Source: Euptelea pleiosperma
Lineage: Eukaryota > Streptophyta > Magnoliopsida > Ranunculales > Eupteleaceae
Assembly (NCBI GenBank): GCA_035048495.1
Contig: CM068540.1
Coordinates: forward strand, 7,238,829 to 7,302,828
Reading direction: 5' to 3'
Length of the DNA stretch: 64,000 bases
Position numbers and translations under genes: made by a program. Position 1 is the stretch's first letter, and the number at the start of each line of letters is the position of its first letter. This document shows positions 33,586 to 44,099 of this stretch, piece after piece. The notes under the pieces are model-generated. The model saw only the letters and a program-made list of their open reading frames with translations. It did no database searches and had not been told where the DNA came from.

Positions 33586-33776
33586 GATAGATCAAAACAC
33601 ATGGGGGGGGGGGGGGCATCTTTACTGAAGCCTAAGTGGGGAGATGAAATTAAAGAACAAAAAGGAAAAATGATTTACAAAAAATCCTATTGGATAGATC
33701 TAAACACATGGGGGGGGGGGGGGGCATCTTTACTGAAGCCTAAGTGGGGAGACAACCAGTCACTTGTTATATAGAT
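33540..33776 (-). repeat. 107 bp tandem duplication with poly-G runs and a Helitron-like 5' end
   Basis: AAATTAAAGAACAAAAAGG recurs exactly 107 bp apart (33540 and 33647), each unit ending in a G run of 14-15 bases (33603-33616, 33710-33724). On the minus strand the right edge reads ATCTATATAACAAGTGAC, the 5' end of the Helitron-like units of 30513-31291. It separates the two segmental copies and may have mediated the duplication. Confidence 0.7.
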
Positions 33777-36056
33777 ACACCAAAAGTCAAACTGATTACT
33801 TGATCATACCCATCTGATTAATTGAATTTTATTTATTTATTGATTTTCAAATTGCTTCATGTGTACGTTGATATTTACCCCTCCAATAATTCCACGTGGC
33901 CCACTCTTTCAGGCCCAATGACCACTTGGATGCTTGGCCCACCACTTGGTGGATCCACAAACCAAAAATTTGCCTAATTGGTGATTTCTAGTTCTTGGAT
34001 TTGAATATCTTTCATGGGGTGATTCTGGCAGCCGGATTTGAGCATTTTTTGCTTACTCAATTTAATGGCTAAAAATCACCAATCAGGTTGATTTTTGTTT
34101 TTACAAGAGGTGGGTAAAATACCTATGCAGTCGTCGGTGGGGTCCACATGGAGATTATTTTGGACAATCCAACTGTGGAGACCATCCTCATAAAAAAATC
34201 AATCCGTCTCGACCACATCCTAACCTCATAAAAATTGACTGAAATTTTAAAAATTTAGACAATCCAATTAAACCGTGATTTTGGATCAATTTTTTATATG
34301 GTTAGCAATTTCGAAATGGCCTGATTTTTGGTGATGATGATCATAGACAAGGACAACTTAATGTATCATTGGATTGTCCAACATGATCTCTACGTAGCAG
34401 GTGTAAGAAATGGGTGTAGACGGACTCATAAGTTGAGTTTTACAAGATCATTTCATACTTTTAACAATTTTGTTGTCTATATACATACTCATATGCTATG
34501 TTAACATCAATGCTTGATCATCTCTCTCATAATATATTATGCTTTTGGATTTTACAATTATGGATAGATCAAAGCAAACAAGAGATCCTGCTTTGTGTCA
34601 AAACTATGGTACCATCAAGTCTTAATCACTTGGGATTTAATAACAAACTAACTTGTCAAAGGGTTGGTAAGATAGGGATTTCATCTCTATCTATGAATTT
34701 ATAGTACAGATCAGTTTTTAGGAGATCTGTGAATTTGTAGGAGAGTAAGAGAAGCAGGAGAGAGATGGGTAAGCTTGATACTGATCCAGCCATTCATCAT
34801 TTCAGCCACCAACATCCATTAGAGCTCTTAAACCTACAACAACAGATCCCAAACCCGGTTTCATGTTCAGGGTGCACCTTCAAAGCCTCAGGATTGATCT
34901 ACACTTGCAAATCATGCAACTATTTCCTACACATTTCTTGCTCTAAAATGCCTAGAAAAATTCACCATCCTTCAGACCCGAAACACATGCTCACTCTTTT
35001 TCCTTCCCCCGTCTATCCAGAGGGTGCTTTCAAGTGTAACGCATGTGGTCGACATGGTACTGGCTTCTGTTTTCATTGCAAGGATTGTGAACTCGATATA
35101 CACCTTTTATGTGCATTGATGCCTCTATCGGTTAACCATAGGGCTCACCATCACTCTCTCAACCTTTTATTTTACACTCCCTACAAGAACAAGGGTTTTA
35201 GTTGTGATATCTGCAAGGGATCAGGCTTGAACCATTGGCTATACCGGTGCGATTCTTGTGACTTTGATGCTCACTTAAATTGCGTTGTGATGGATTCCCC
35301 AGCACAACCCAACCTAAAGAATCATCAACAAGAAGAAAAGTTTCTTAGTGTACCTCCCAAGTATGCAATTCATGGATTTGGATCTTCAAATGGAAACCAG
35401 AAAATTAATCAAGTGAATCATCGAATGATTGTTCCATGCTATCAACCCCAATTTCCACATCCTGAAACTAGAATCCTAAATGGCCCTCAACCGCTTAATA
35501 TAACTAATCGTTACGCAAGTTCATTGAGTTTACTAGGTTTTCCTCAATTGGTTCAACTTCCTGGGATGAACAGATCGGGCAACGGTTTGATGGGACAGGT
35601 GGTTCAAGGATTTGTCGACGGTTTAGCTCAGCAAGCAGGTCAGGCTGTGATACAAGGTATGCTGGGAGGTTCATGATCCTCCATCTGGTCTTAATAATGG
35701 CTATGTTATTTGGCTAGGTTTTGTATGTTCGAGCTTTCAAGTCAATACAAATGGTCGTAGATAGTTGTTTGGGAATTGTCTATTTTTCTTTTTCTTTTTG
35801 CAGTGTAAACGGTCTCTTTATCTTTTATAGAATGCTAAGCTAAACTGAACTTGGTCTTGTATGAACCCATGGTTTTGCTTTCTTAATAATATTCGGAGAT
35901 TTATCTTTTGTGCTTCTTTCTTTTTTATTTTTAAATAAATCTCCCCGTATGGGGAGGGGCTTTGGCCAGACTCCTACTGCTTTATTCGTAAAGAAGGTGA
36001 AGGGGGTGTAGGTGAAAGAACAAAAAGGAAAACTGCTTTACGAAAAATCCTATTGA
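33765..36056 (+). repeat. Segmental tandem duplication, copy 2
   Basis: Counterpart of 31280-33585, containing DC1 gene 3. The hairpin MITEs are also duplicated (33895-34160 and 34130-34400), with small deletions in the second copy, so they predate the duplication. Confidence 0.9.
34765..35676 (+). CDS. DC1 domain-containing protein (gene 3), 303 aa
   Basis: Intact single-exon ORF, same length as gene 2, from ATG after AGGAGAGAG to TGA at 35674. All zinc-ligand Cys and His of the three DC1 modules seen in gene 2 are kept (CSGC, CKSC, HISC; CNAC, CKDC, HLLC; CDIC, NHWLYRCDSC, HLNC). Differences from gene 2 concentrate in the linker after residue 175 and near residues 250-262. The conserved zinc sites with a freer linker suggest both copies are or were under selection; a substitution-rate test would decide. 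Upstream sequence is shared with gene 2, so similar expression is likely at first. Confidence 0.93.
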   Translation: MGKLDTDPAIHHFSHQHPLELLNLQQQIPNPVSCSGCTFKASGLIYTCKSCNYFLHISCSKMPRKIHHPSDPKHMLTLFPSPVYPEGAFKCNACGRHGTGFCFHCKDCELDIHLLCALMPLSVNHRAHHHSLNLLFYTPYKNKGFSCDICKGSGLNHWLYRCDSCDFDAHLNCVVMDSPAQPNLKNHQQEEKFLSVPPKYAIHGFGSSNGNQKINQVNHRMIVPCYQPQFPHPETRILNGPQPLNITNRYASSLSLLGFPQLVQLPGMNRSGNGLMGQVVQGFVDGLAQQAGQAVIQGMLGGS

Positions 36057-36099
36057 GCAGAAAACAACTCTTCCCATTACATGTATGGAAAACTTCCTC

Positions 36100-37910
36100 A
36101 AGAAGAAAATTTAGTCTTCAAAGGGTGGTTTCGTCGTATTTACTCTTGGAACGAAAAATTCAGAATATGTTTACTGTAAGATTACACTAATTATCAACGT
36201 TACCTGCTTTTGAGTCAACAATAGATCAAAACACATGGAATATCGTGAGGGTATATTACATTTTAAGGCATGAGACTTCTGACTCAGAGGCCGGATCTTA
36301 TAAAGGATTTTCTTTTGGCTCCTAGATAATTTGTTCTTGGGAAGAGCCTTGAGATTCTTCTTCCTCTGAGGGCACTTGATAACCACATGACCCTCAACCC
36401 CACAATGAAAGCAAGTAGGTATTGAATGGGGGGTCTAGGTGGGTTAACAGGTGACTTGGGTGGAACTTGGGCCTTAAAAATTTGGTTCCAGATGGAGACA
36501 CAGGGCTCATAGATTCATCATATCTCTTATCTCCAATCAATTATTCCAGACCTAAGATGCTCTCAAGTTTCTCATTACTTTGAGAGACGTAAGGCAAGTC
36601 CTTCTATAATTGAGCAAGATCAAGCTCCAGGGACTTTATCTTCTTTAGACAAGTATGAAATTTTGAATCAGAAAATTTTATCTTGTCCTAAAGGACAACC
36701 TTCTCTTCATCGAGCTTCGTAGCTAGAGTCGTAGACTGTGCAACATCCAACTTCAAAGTAGAGTTCTCATTCTCTATAGACTTAAGTTGGTCACTCAGTT
36801 TCTTATTCATCCTATTCACTTTCAGAATCTCCTTGTACAACAAATGATAGGCTCCGCAGGATGTCATCATCATCCTTACTATCAAAGTCATTATGACTTT
36901 GAGACAGTTGGTCAAATAGGTAATTGCTTTCTTCTAACAGTGTTAGTGACAAAGGCAGTGAAAGCTTTAAAATTAGTACCATTGCTACACTCGCTAGTCA
37001 TCAGACTCATTTTCACTTTTATCCCACGTGGCGTTCATCGCCTTAGTCTTTCCCTTCAACTTCTCATTGGGACCCAGTGAAAATGTGTCCAAATCCTTGA
37101 CACTCATAACACTAAATCTTATTAGACTTAAGTTTATTAGAATCTTTCTTTTTGAACTTATCATGGGATTTGGGTATTTCATCAGAGTCATCCTTCGAGG
37201 GTTTTAGGGAAATCTCTTTATTCCTCTTAACCTAATTAATGAAGGTTATGTTTGAAGGTTTGAAGTGAACCAACCGGTTCATCTATCTTGAGAGTATCAA
37301 TATTTTTACTATCTTAGATAGTCGTGACTTTAGTTGAAATCTCTCAGGTAAAGTTCTGAGAACCTTTCTCACAACTTTGATCTCGAGAATTTTATCTCTT
37401 AGATTGAAGCTTGAATTAACAATATCAAGCAATGTAGCATAGAAATAAAAAAAAAATCATTGTCATCCATCCTAATAGTCTAAAATCTAGATTTTTTGAA
37501 GTTTAAAGAACCTCACTATGGTCGTTCCCTCATGAATAACCTCAAGGATGTCCCACACTTCCTTTGTACGAACTATCACACATTGAGATTCGATGAAATT
37601 CATTAAGGAGGATTGCATTGAAGATTGCATTGAGACTATTATTATTCTAGTTAGACTGATCGACCTCATGCTTGGTCCATTGGTTATTGGGTTTGACATC
37701 AACCAACCTAGAGACATATCATCTCTGGTTGTTTCCAATCATGGGATAGTAATCATCTAGATTCTCTCATCAACAGACTTCAAGCATGCACAGTTGATCC
37801 CATCTAACAACGGTGGTCTAGTAATAGAACCATCCTATCTCTGCGAATCCATTAACTTAGATATTTAATAGGATAACACTCGGGTTGTTAAACCGTTTGA
37901 GTGACCAAAA
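36100..37910 (-). pseudogene. Sirevirus-like Ty1/copia gag remnant
   Basis: On the minus strand, from right to left, a decayed N-terminal half (frame pieces at 37487-37738) is followed by the Lys-rich KAMNATWDKSENES segment (near 37030) and a coiled coil (LYKEILKVNRMNKKLSDQL, near 36830). A perfect CCHC zinc knuckle CFHCGVEGHVVIKC lies near 36375-36415. Gag with a coiled coil before the knuckle is typical of SIRE-type elements. Many stops interrupt it, and the element stops near 36100, right of the DC1 duplication, so protease, integrase and RT are missing. Confidence 0.75.
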
Positions 37911-37922
37911 GCTCTGATACCA
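37911..37922 (-). promoter_or_regulatory. Primer-binding site (initiator tRNA-Met type)
   Basis: The minus strand reads TGGTATCAGAGC two bases after the LTR end, the standard plant copia primer site. Confidence 0.9.
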
Positions 37923-37924
37923 GG

Positions 37925-39268
37925 TGAAAGTACTTAGGTCTAAGTATCCATAGGACCTAGCTAGAGGCTAGTGAAGAGGTCTAAATTTTAAAATTTATTT
38001 AACTTTTTCCAATTGGTCAGTATACTAGGATCTTATTGCATGCAATTGTTAAAGTAGGAACAATACAAATCGACCAATTTTAATTCAAATATATCAAAGA
38101 TATATTTTGATAAAATTATTCAATCCAATCTCAAAATAAACAATATATTTAACAAAGAAACTCTGGTGGGAAAAACCTTGAGACCACATCCAGACGATAA
38201 AGTACACTAATAGAAGTTGAAGAATTATAGACCGTTATGCAATTGACTTCACAAACTTAATCACAACTCGATTACATGCGAACTTTCAGTCGTTGCTTTA
38301 CTAAATTATCTTGTATCTTCAAGTTTCGAACCACACGAGAACGCCTTCAACACACAATCAATGTAGTCGACTCGAAATCATACTAAACCTGCGATTACTC
38401 ACCACCACAAGTACATACAACATTATGAGCAGAACATATATACTATAATGGTTTGGAAATTATTCAAAAAGTTGTTTAACACTTTATGGAATGACAAGAT
38501 TCGACCATGAAGAGTTCAGCACAAACTCTAAATTTGAAGATCAAAAGTTTAGCACCTAAAGAACATAGAACTTGAGCTACAAGATGTATACCTAAAATAG
38601 ATTGAGGAATCTATACAAAACCCTAGGTTTTCTCATGAAAATCTCTCTTTAATTCTCTTTTCTTGGAATTGATTTAAATAGTGATGATTCATCTACACAA
38701 AAACCTTATGATTTTATAGCTTGAAAGTTCGTAGGAAGAACTCTAGCTCGATTAAGAAATATGCTATGCTTGCTAGAGTCCAAATAGGAAGGTTTCCTAA
38801 CAAATCTGCAAGACTTGGTTTGAATTAGTTATTTTCTAGTTTGAACGAGCTCAATTTCATTTGAACTTGACTGAATTTCATTCGAATCAGACAAGGCCGC
38901 AAACAATACTCTGCGGTCCTGTCTCGTTTGAACTTGGTCTCGTTCGAACCACTCTTAGAAAATTTTATAAATTTTATCTTTGAAGTTCGAAAAACATTCT
39001 ATAAGAATCGAAGTCAAATTGGAAGTCAAGTAACACCACCTATTGGTCAATATACCCATCTAGGTCACTTACCAACCTAAAGTACAAGTGTGGTGTAAGC
39101 ATAGGGTTACGCAAGCATCGAATCTTCATGAAACCGTTGAACCTTCAATCATTATTGTTGTGCTTCATCTTTAGATCGAATCGACTCTACTGAAGACTAG
39201 AACCTCTTTTAAGACTTGACTCACTCATTAATGACTTAAGCATAGTTTTAGCATGAAATTCACCAACA
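37925..39268 (-). mobile_element. 5' LTR of the Sirevirus-like element
   Basis: On the minus strand the LTR starts TGTTGGTGAATTTC at 39268 and ends TACTTTCA at 37925 (1344 bp), directly before the primer site. The 3' LTR is absent, so the element is truncated. The interval 38150-38400 carries the GGTGGGAAAAACC motif also seen in other copia LTRs. Confidence 0.85.
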
Positions 39269-39388
39269 ATAAAAAGTAGACTTTACAGTATCCGTGGAAC
39301 CCTCTAATGTTGCAGGTGGAGAGCAGTTAGACCACAGGTGCACTCGAGTTTATGAGTATCTACTTCAACTTAAAGATGATTTTTTGAA

Positions 39389-39608
39389 GGGTCGGGATCA
39401 GGGGACCGGCCAACAAAAGTGAACCAACAAGTTCACGCCTTTTGTCGGCCGTGGATCCCAAGAAGCCAACCGTATACATAGTTAATAGTGCTGAGCTGGA
39501 ATTCACTTTTTAAAAAGCAAAACCACCATTGGATTCTCAGCGGGATCCACGGCCGACAACCAACGTGAACTTGTTGGTTCACTCTTGTTGGTCCCCTGAT
39601 CCCGATCC
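39389..39608. mobile_element. Mutator-like MITE, 220 bp, 9 bp target duplication
   Basis: Arms starting GGGTCGGGATCAGGGGACC pair over about 75 bases, including GTGAACCAACAAGTTCACG and TCGGCCGTGGATCCC. The flanks are TTTTTTGAA at 39380-39388 and 39609-39617. The ends resemble those of 22730-23054 (GGGTCGGACTCCAGG). Confidence 0.85.
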
Positions 39609-39814
39609 TTTTTTGAATAGAACGAAAGAAACTTCATAACCTTTTCTCCGTATTGACAGCCACATTTTGCATTGTGTTTCTTACGCGTTTTCTCTGTCCC
39701 ACTTCAAGGCAAAATAGGCTAAAGTAATACCAACATCTAAAATTTGTATTGCTCCAATACGAGAAAAATCCGGAGGGGAGCAATTGCCTGTGGAGCTGTG
39801 TGGTAAATAAAAAT

Positions 39815-40050
39815 GTGCCATGTGTCCCACCGTTTCAGGCCCACAGACCCATGACTTACTGGCCCAACCCTTATTGGACCAACCTACCAAAAATCCGCCT
39901 GATTGGTTATTTCTAGCCGTTGGGATTCGAATGTTTTTAATGGGGTGATTTCTTGCTAGCCATTGGATTTGATCATTTCTTTTTAGGTCCATCAAGGGGT
40001 GGGTTAGTTAGACCCCGAAAGATCTAGTGCAGCGTGGCACATTTTTATGC
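39815..40050. mobile_element. Hairpin MITE, GGCCCACxGACC family
   Basis: GTGCCATGTGTCC...TTTCAGGCCCACAGACC pairs with GACCCCGAAAGATCTAGTGCAGCGTGGCAC, and the inner CCGCCTGATTGGT/TTCTAGCCGTTGG modules match other members. The arms are diverged. Confidence 0.55.
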
Positions 40051-40185
40051 ACCCCTCAGCTTCACAGGAAATTGGAGTTCCTGATCACACAGATGTTCAA
40101 TATATAAAACATCAATCATCGTGGATTGTGTGGTCGATTGTGTTGCGTTTGTTTAAGGGATAAATGGGAAGAAAAAAAGGAAAAA

Positions 40186-40954
40186 GATGTAACAAGGTAT
40201 GCCTGAAACTTTTTCAATTGCGTAAGTACAATTTTTGTTACTCGCCGCTGTCATCTGGGCCCACTGACCGCATGGATGTTTATCCCACCCCTTGGTGGAT
40301 ATACACACCAAAAATCACCCTGATTGGTATTCTCTAACCATTATATTTTAGTTCTTTTTAAGGCGTGCTTATAGCCGTTGAATACAACCATTATTTTGAG
40401 TGCTAAAACCAACGGTTACAAATCATCAAACAAGCTGATTTTTGGTATTAATGTCTACTAAGGTGTGTGCTAAACATCCATGTCGTCAATGGGTCCAGAT
40501 GGCAGCGGTGAGTAACAAAAATGGGAAAACTTTTAGATGCAGATGACTTTGGATATATTCGATGCAGAGGGGTCTCGTGGCCCTACATCGCTCATTGTTT
40601 TGGGCCCACTAACCACATGGATGGTTAGCCCACCATTTGGTGGATATGCATACCAAAAATCAGTTTCATTGATTTTCTCTAGCCATAGATTATGGCACCT
40701 TAAGGATTGAGTGTAGCCGTTGGATTAAGCATGTTTTTTTGCATATATTTGGAGACTTAATCCAAAGGCTAGAACTTATCAACCAAGCTAATTTTTGGTA
40801 TGCATATCCACCAAAGGGTGGGCTAAACATCCATGTGGTTAGTGGGCCCGAAACAATGAGCCATGTAGGGCCACGAGACCCCTCTGCATCTAAATTTTTT
40901 CCTTATAAATGCACTTCCGCATTTGAAAAGATCTCAGGTATACCTGGGTACATC
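40186..40954. mobile_element. Composite hairpin element containing two MITEs
   Basis: The outer ends GATGTAACAAGGTATGCCTG (40186) and CAGGTATACCTGGGTACATC (to 40954) match those of the element at 59088-59476. Inside are two complete hairpins: 40229-40522 (TTGTTACTCGCCGCTG...GGGCCCACTGACCGCATGG) and 40523-40902 (GGGAAAACTTTTAGATG ends, GGGCCCACTAACC core). They share the GGGCCCAC core yet have different outer arms. Confidence 0.6.
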
Positions 40955-41161
40955 ACGACCGAGGAAAAAAGAAGAAGAAGAAGAATAAAAACAGCTCACG
41001 TTTCTATGAACCAACCACTAATCCACTTGTAATAAATCAAAAGAAAACAGTATTTAATGATAGACCCGTTTTTATAGCATCAACCGTTGACTTTAAATTT
41101 TTGAAGTCAACAATCGAATGGCTTCAAAAGCTTTTCATCGCATGAGATGCAGAAGAAATTA

Positions 41162-41164
<3 letters not shown>

Positions 41165-41193
<29 letters not shown>

Positions 41194-41196
41194 GAG
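41165..41196. repeat. (GA)n tract in the leader of DC1 gene 4
   Basis: GAGAGA repeats run up to the ATG at 41197. The other DC1 genes here also have GA-rich leaders, so it may serve as a GAGA-type 5' UTR element. Confidence 0.7.
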
Positions 41197-42114
41197 ATGG
41201 GGAAGCTGAATAACCATATTTCCATTCACCATTTCAGCCACCCACATCCCTTAGAGCTCACCGATCACAAAACACAAACACAAAACATTGTTTGTTCAGG
41301 GTGCAAGCATAGAGCCTCTGGATCAGTCTATGTATGTAAGTCCTGCAACTACGTCCTCCATATCTCATGCTCTAAAATGCCAAAACACATCACCCATCCC
41401 ATAGATCCAAGCCATGCTCTTGTCCTCCTCCCTTACCCTACATACCCAGAAGGCTTCTTCAACTGCGATGCATGTGGGCGACAAGGTAATGGGTTCTCCT
41501 ATCAATGTAGAGCTTGTAATATCGATATCCACATCACCTGTGCTTCAATGCCGCTTTCCATCAATCACCTATCTCATCATCATGCTCTCAACCTTACCTT
41601 CTCCCCTCCCTATCTCAATAAAAGCTTCTCTTGTGATATATGCAACAACTTCGGTTCCAACCACTGGCTGTACAGGTGCAATCAATGTGAATTCGATGCT
41701 CATTTGACTTGTGCAACAGCTAAGCCCAAACCTCCGGCTAATGTTCAGAGGCTTTACACTCCATCGCCTATCGCATCATCGTGCTCTCAACCTAACTTTC
41801 TCCCCTCCCTACCTCCACCAGGAACCATTCCCCAATATCAGACTCCTGGGGCTCAATACGCGACCGGGCCATTCCCTCGAGCCACTCAGCCATCTTGGCC
41901 GACTGGGCCGGCTAATGGTTTTTTGAATAATCCGGCAAGTCAACAGTTGGGCCTAAATTTTCTGCAAGCTATCATAGGTGGTGGTGGTGGTGGTGGAGCT
42001 GGTGGTGGCAATGGCTGTGATGGTGGTGGTGGCAACGTCTATGATGGTGGTGATGGTGGAGGCTTTTCATTTGGTGACATTTTGGGGGGATTGGATGGAG
42101 GATTGTTAAATTAG
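41197..42114 (+). CDS. DC1 domain-containing protein with Gly-rich tail (gene 4), 305 aa
   Basis: Single-exon ORF from ATG (MGKLNNHISIHHFSHPHP) to TAG. DC1-1 spans about residues 11-62 (C33xxC36, C47xxC50, H55xxC58). DC1-2 spans about 72-118 (C90xxC93, C104xxC107, H112xxC115). DC1-3 spans about 126-172 (C146xxC149, NHWLYRC161xxC164, H169xxC172). Residues 173-256 are a Pro/Ser-rich linker. Residues 261-305 are a Gly/Asp-rich tail ending in DILGGLDGG, unlike the GQVVQGF tail of genes 2 and 3. Part of the linker (DNA 41765-41818) is a duplicate of 41566-41619 read in a different frame. Zinc ligands are complete, so the protein should fold. Role unknown; same family and strand as the others. Confidence 0.92.
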   Translation: MGKLNNHISIHHFSHPHPLELTDHKTQTQNIVCSGCKHRASGSVYVCKSCNYVLHISCSKMPKHITHPIDPSHALVLLPYPTYPEGFFNCDACGRQGNGFSYQCRACNIDIHITCASMPLSINHLSHHHALNLTFSPPYLNKSFSCDICNNFGSNHWLYRCNQCEFDAHLTCATAKPKPPANVQRLYTPSPIASSCSQPNFLPSLPPPGTIPQYQTPGAQYATGPFPRATQPSWPTGPANGFLNNPASQQLGLNFLQAIIGGGGGGGAGGGNGCDGGGGNVYDGGDGGGFSFGDILGGLDGGLLN

Positions 42115-42424
42115 CAAGATTCTATCTTTTAGATGTTTTCTTCAGTTGGTGGTCATGTTGCACTACTTATGCAGAGATATCATCCTCTTTTTTACAGTGC
42201 AAACCATGTTTCCATCTCCGTATCGCCATCGTAGTGTTTTCTTGTTGTCCAGTAGAATTACACAAGTTAATACAAGATGGTTAAGAAAATAAAATTTACC
42301 ATATGTTTAATTATGGATGACTTTGTTGGGTGTGTTTCAAATAATGTAACTTTTATATGATGGAAAATTATTACTATTATTTTTCTAGTAAATAAATGTG
42401 GCATCTTCACATGTGTGGTTTTAC

Positions 42425-42600
42425 ATAAACTAAGGGTCTGTTGGTTTGCCTTCGCATGCAAACCATTACGCGTGCAATGGTTTGTGCACCCATACTATTT
42501 TCTTGTGTTTGGTTCGCTTCAAATTCTACGCACTGTTCATATTTACCACCATTTGGTTCGCGCGCATGCATGCTCACTTAGGAAAGCACAAAATATGTAG
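42425..42600. repeat. Possible hAT-MITE end
   Basis: AAGGGTCTGTTGGTTTGC and further TTTGGTTCGC repeats at 42510 and 42553 resemble the ends of hAT MITEs. GCGCGCATGCATGC and GCAATGGTTTGTGCAC form short palindromes. Boundaries are not defined. Confidence 0.35.
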
Positions 42601-42689
42601 GCCTCACATATTAAGTACTAAAAAAAATGAGTTTTCCCTACTTTATTCGTGGGCCCCACATATTTGAACATGAATTTCAAATTTTCAAA

Positions 42690-43745
42690 AATGGAAAAAT
42701 AACAGAAATAAAGGAAGTGTTTTTTTTTTTCACAATTTTTTCAGAAAATAATGGTCGTTATTTTCGTTACGAAAAATTTTATAAATAAAAAAAATTTAAA
42801 TGTATTTGCAAAAACAAAAACAACTTTCTGACATTTACAAAAAAATTAACTAATCGTCCTTTCAAAGGGCATCTCTGTCTGCCAAAAATTAAAGCTGAAA
42901 AAAGTTGACAGACACCCTTTAAAAGGGCGTTTGCCCATAGAGCATAAAACTTCTGTCACAATACGAGCCACGTGCCACACTCTTGTTGGACGTTGATCGT
43001 ATGGATGTTTGGCCAATCCCTAGGTGGACCTGCAAACAAAAAATCAGCCTGATTAGTAATTTACAACCTTTGGATCTTTGCACTCAAATAATGCTCAAAT
43101 TCCTATGGTTAAAATCAACCCATGAAATAATTTCAATCCAACGCTTATAAACCACTGACGATGTTTATTTTTGGTGTGTAGGTCCACCTAGTGAGTGGCC
43201 AAACATCCATACAGTTAGCGTCCACTAAGACTGTGCCACGTGGCTCATATTGTGACAGAAATTTTATGCCTTAAAGGGCGTTTGTCAGCGTTTTTCAACT
43301 TGCAGGTTGACAAGGCAGGTAGAATTGTTAGCCTTTTTTCAGCTTTATTTTTTGTTAAGCAGAGACGCCCTTTCAAAGGGCGTTTCATTACTTTTTTTGT
43401 AGATGTCAGAAAGTTATTTTTGTTTTTGCAAATATATTTAAATTTATGTTCGTTTTTGAAATTTTTTGTTTTCGTTATGACGAAAAATAACTGCCATTAT
43501 TTTTTTCAACATTTTAATAGTACATAAAGTAACGGGGAGGTCCGAATCTGTTATAACGGCCGTAATGACAAAAATAGCGGCGGTAATGATGGATTCGAAC
43601 CTCCCCCGTTATGTTATATACTGTTAAAAGGTAAAAAATAACGGTTGTTATTTTTAGTTATAACGAAAATAACAACCATTATGTTTTGAAAAAAATTGTG
43701 AAAAAAATAGCAGTTATTTTTTTTTTCATTTTTTAAAATTCAAAA
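42690..43745. mobile_element. Large fold-back element with nested MITE
   Basis: Left arm segments (GTTATTTTCGTTACG, AACAAAAACAACTTTCTGACAT, CCTTTCAAAGGGC, TTCTGTCACAATACGAGCCACGTG) recur inverted on the right at about 43200-43500 (CACGTGGCTCATATTGTGACAG, CCCTTTCAAAGGGCG, ATGTCAGAAAGTTATTTTTGTTTTTG). The loop at about 42960-43260 is a GGCC-AAACATCCAT hairpin MITE. To the right, 43460-43745 is a further GTTATAACGG-type palindrome. No coding capacity. Confidence 0.7.
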
Positions 43746-44095
43746 ATTTGAATTTCAGCATCACTTTTTCCATTATATCTATTATTTTTGAACGATTGGG
43801 ATTGATCTGAGAAAATTTTGATTCAGTATCTAATGCAAATCGTTTGCACAAGGAGGTTGTGTAAACAATTGCTCAGGTGGTGAGATAGGTTTTTAATTGC
43901 TAAAGAGGGCGAGCATTCATTTGCCCGTGTGCATGTGCGTGTGTGGGAAATGATTGCTAACCCATTGAATAGCAATAAAAATCAAGTCTTTTTTCCTAAA
44001 AACCCATTCCCAAGCCTTACAAGGAAAAGCCCAAGAAAAAAAAAAAAAAAACAATTTAGCAAATTATTTAAAAAGCCCACCTTTTCTACTGGTTC
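43746..44095. other. No gene seen
   Basis: Low-copy AT-rich sequence with an A run at 44038-44051; the left end of the neighbouring CACTA element was sought here and not found. Confidence 0.4.
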
Positions 44096-44099
44096 TGAT

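Noticed and set aside
41414..41926. Second-frame ORFs inside DC1 gene 4 as overlapping genes
   Set aside because: They are shadows; the only meaningful part is the displaced duplicate of DC1 coding sequence, reported as a finding.
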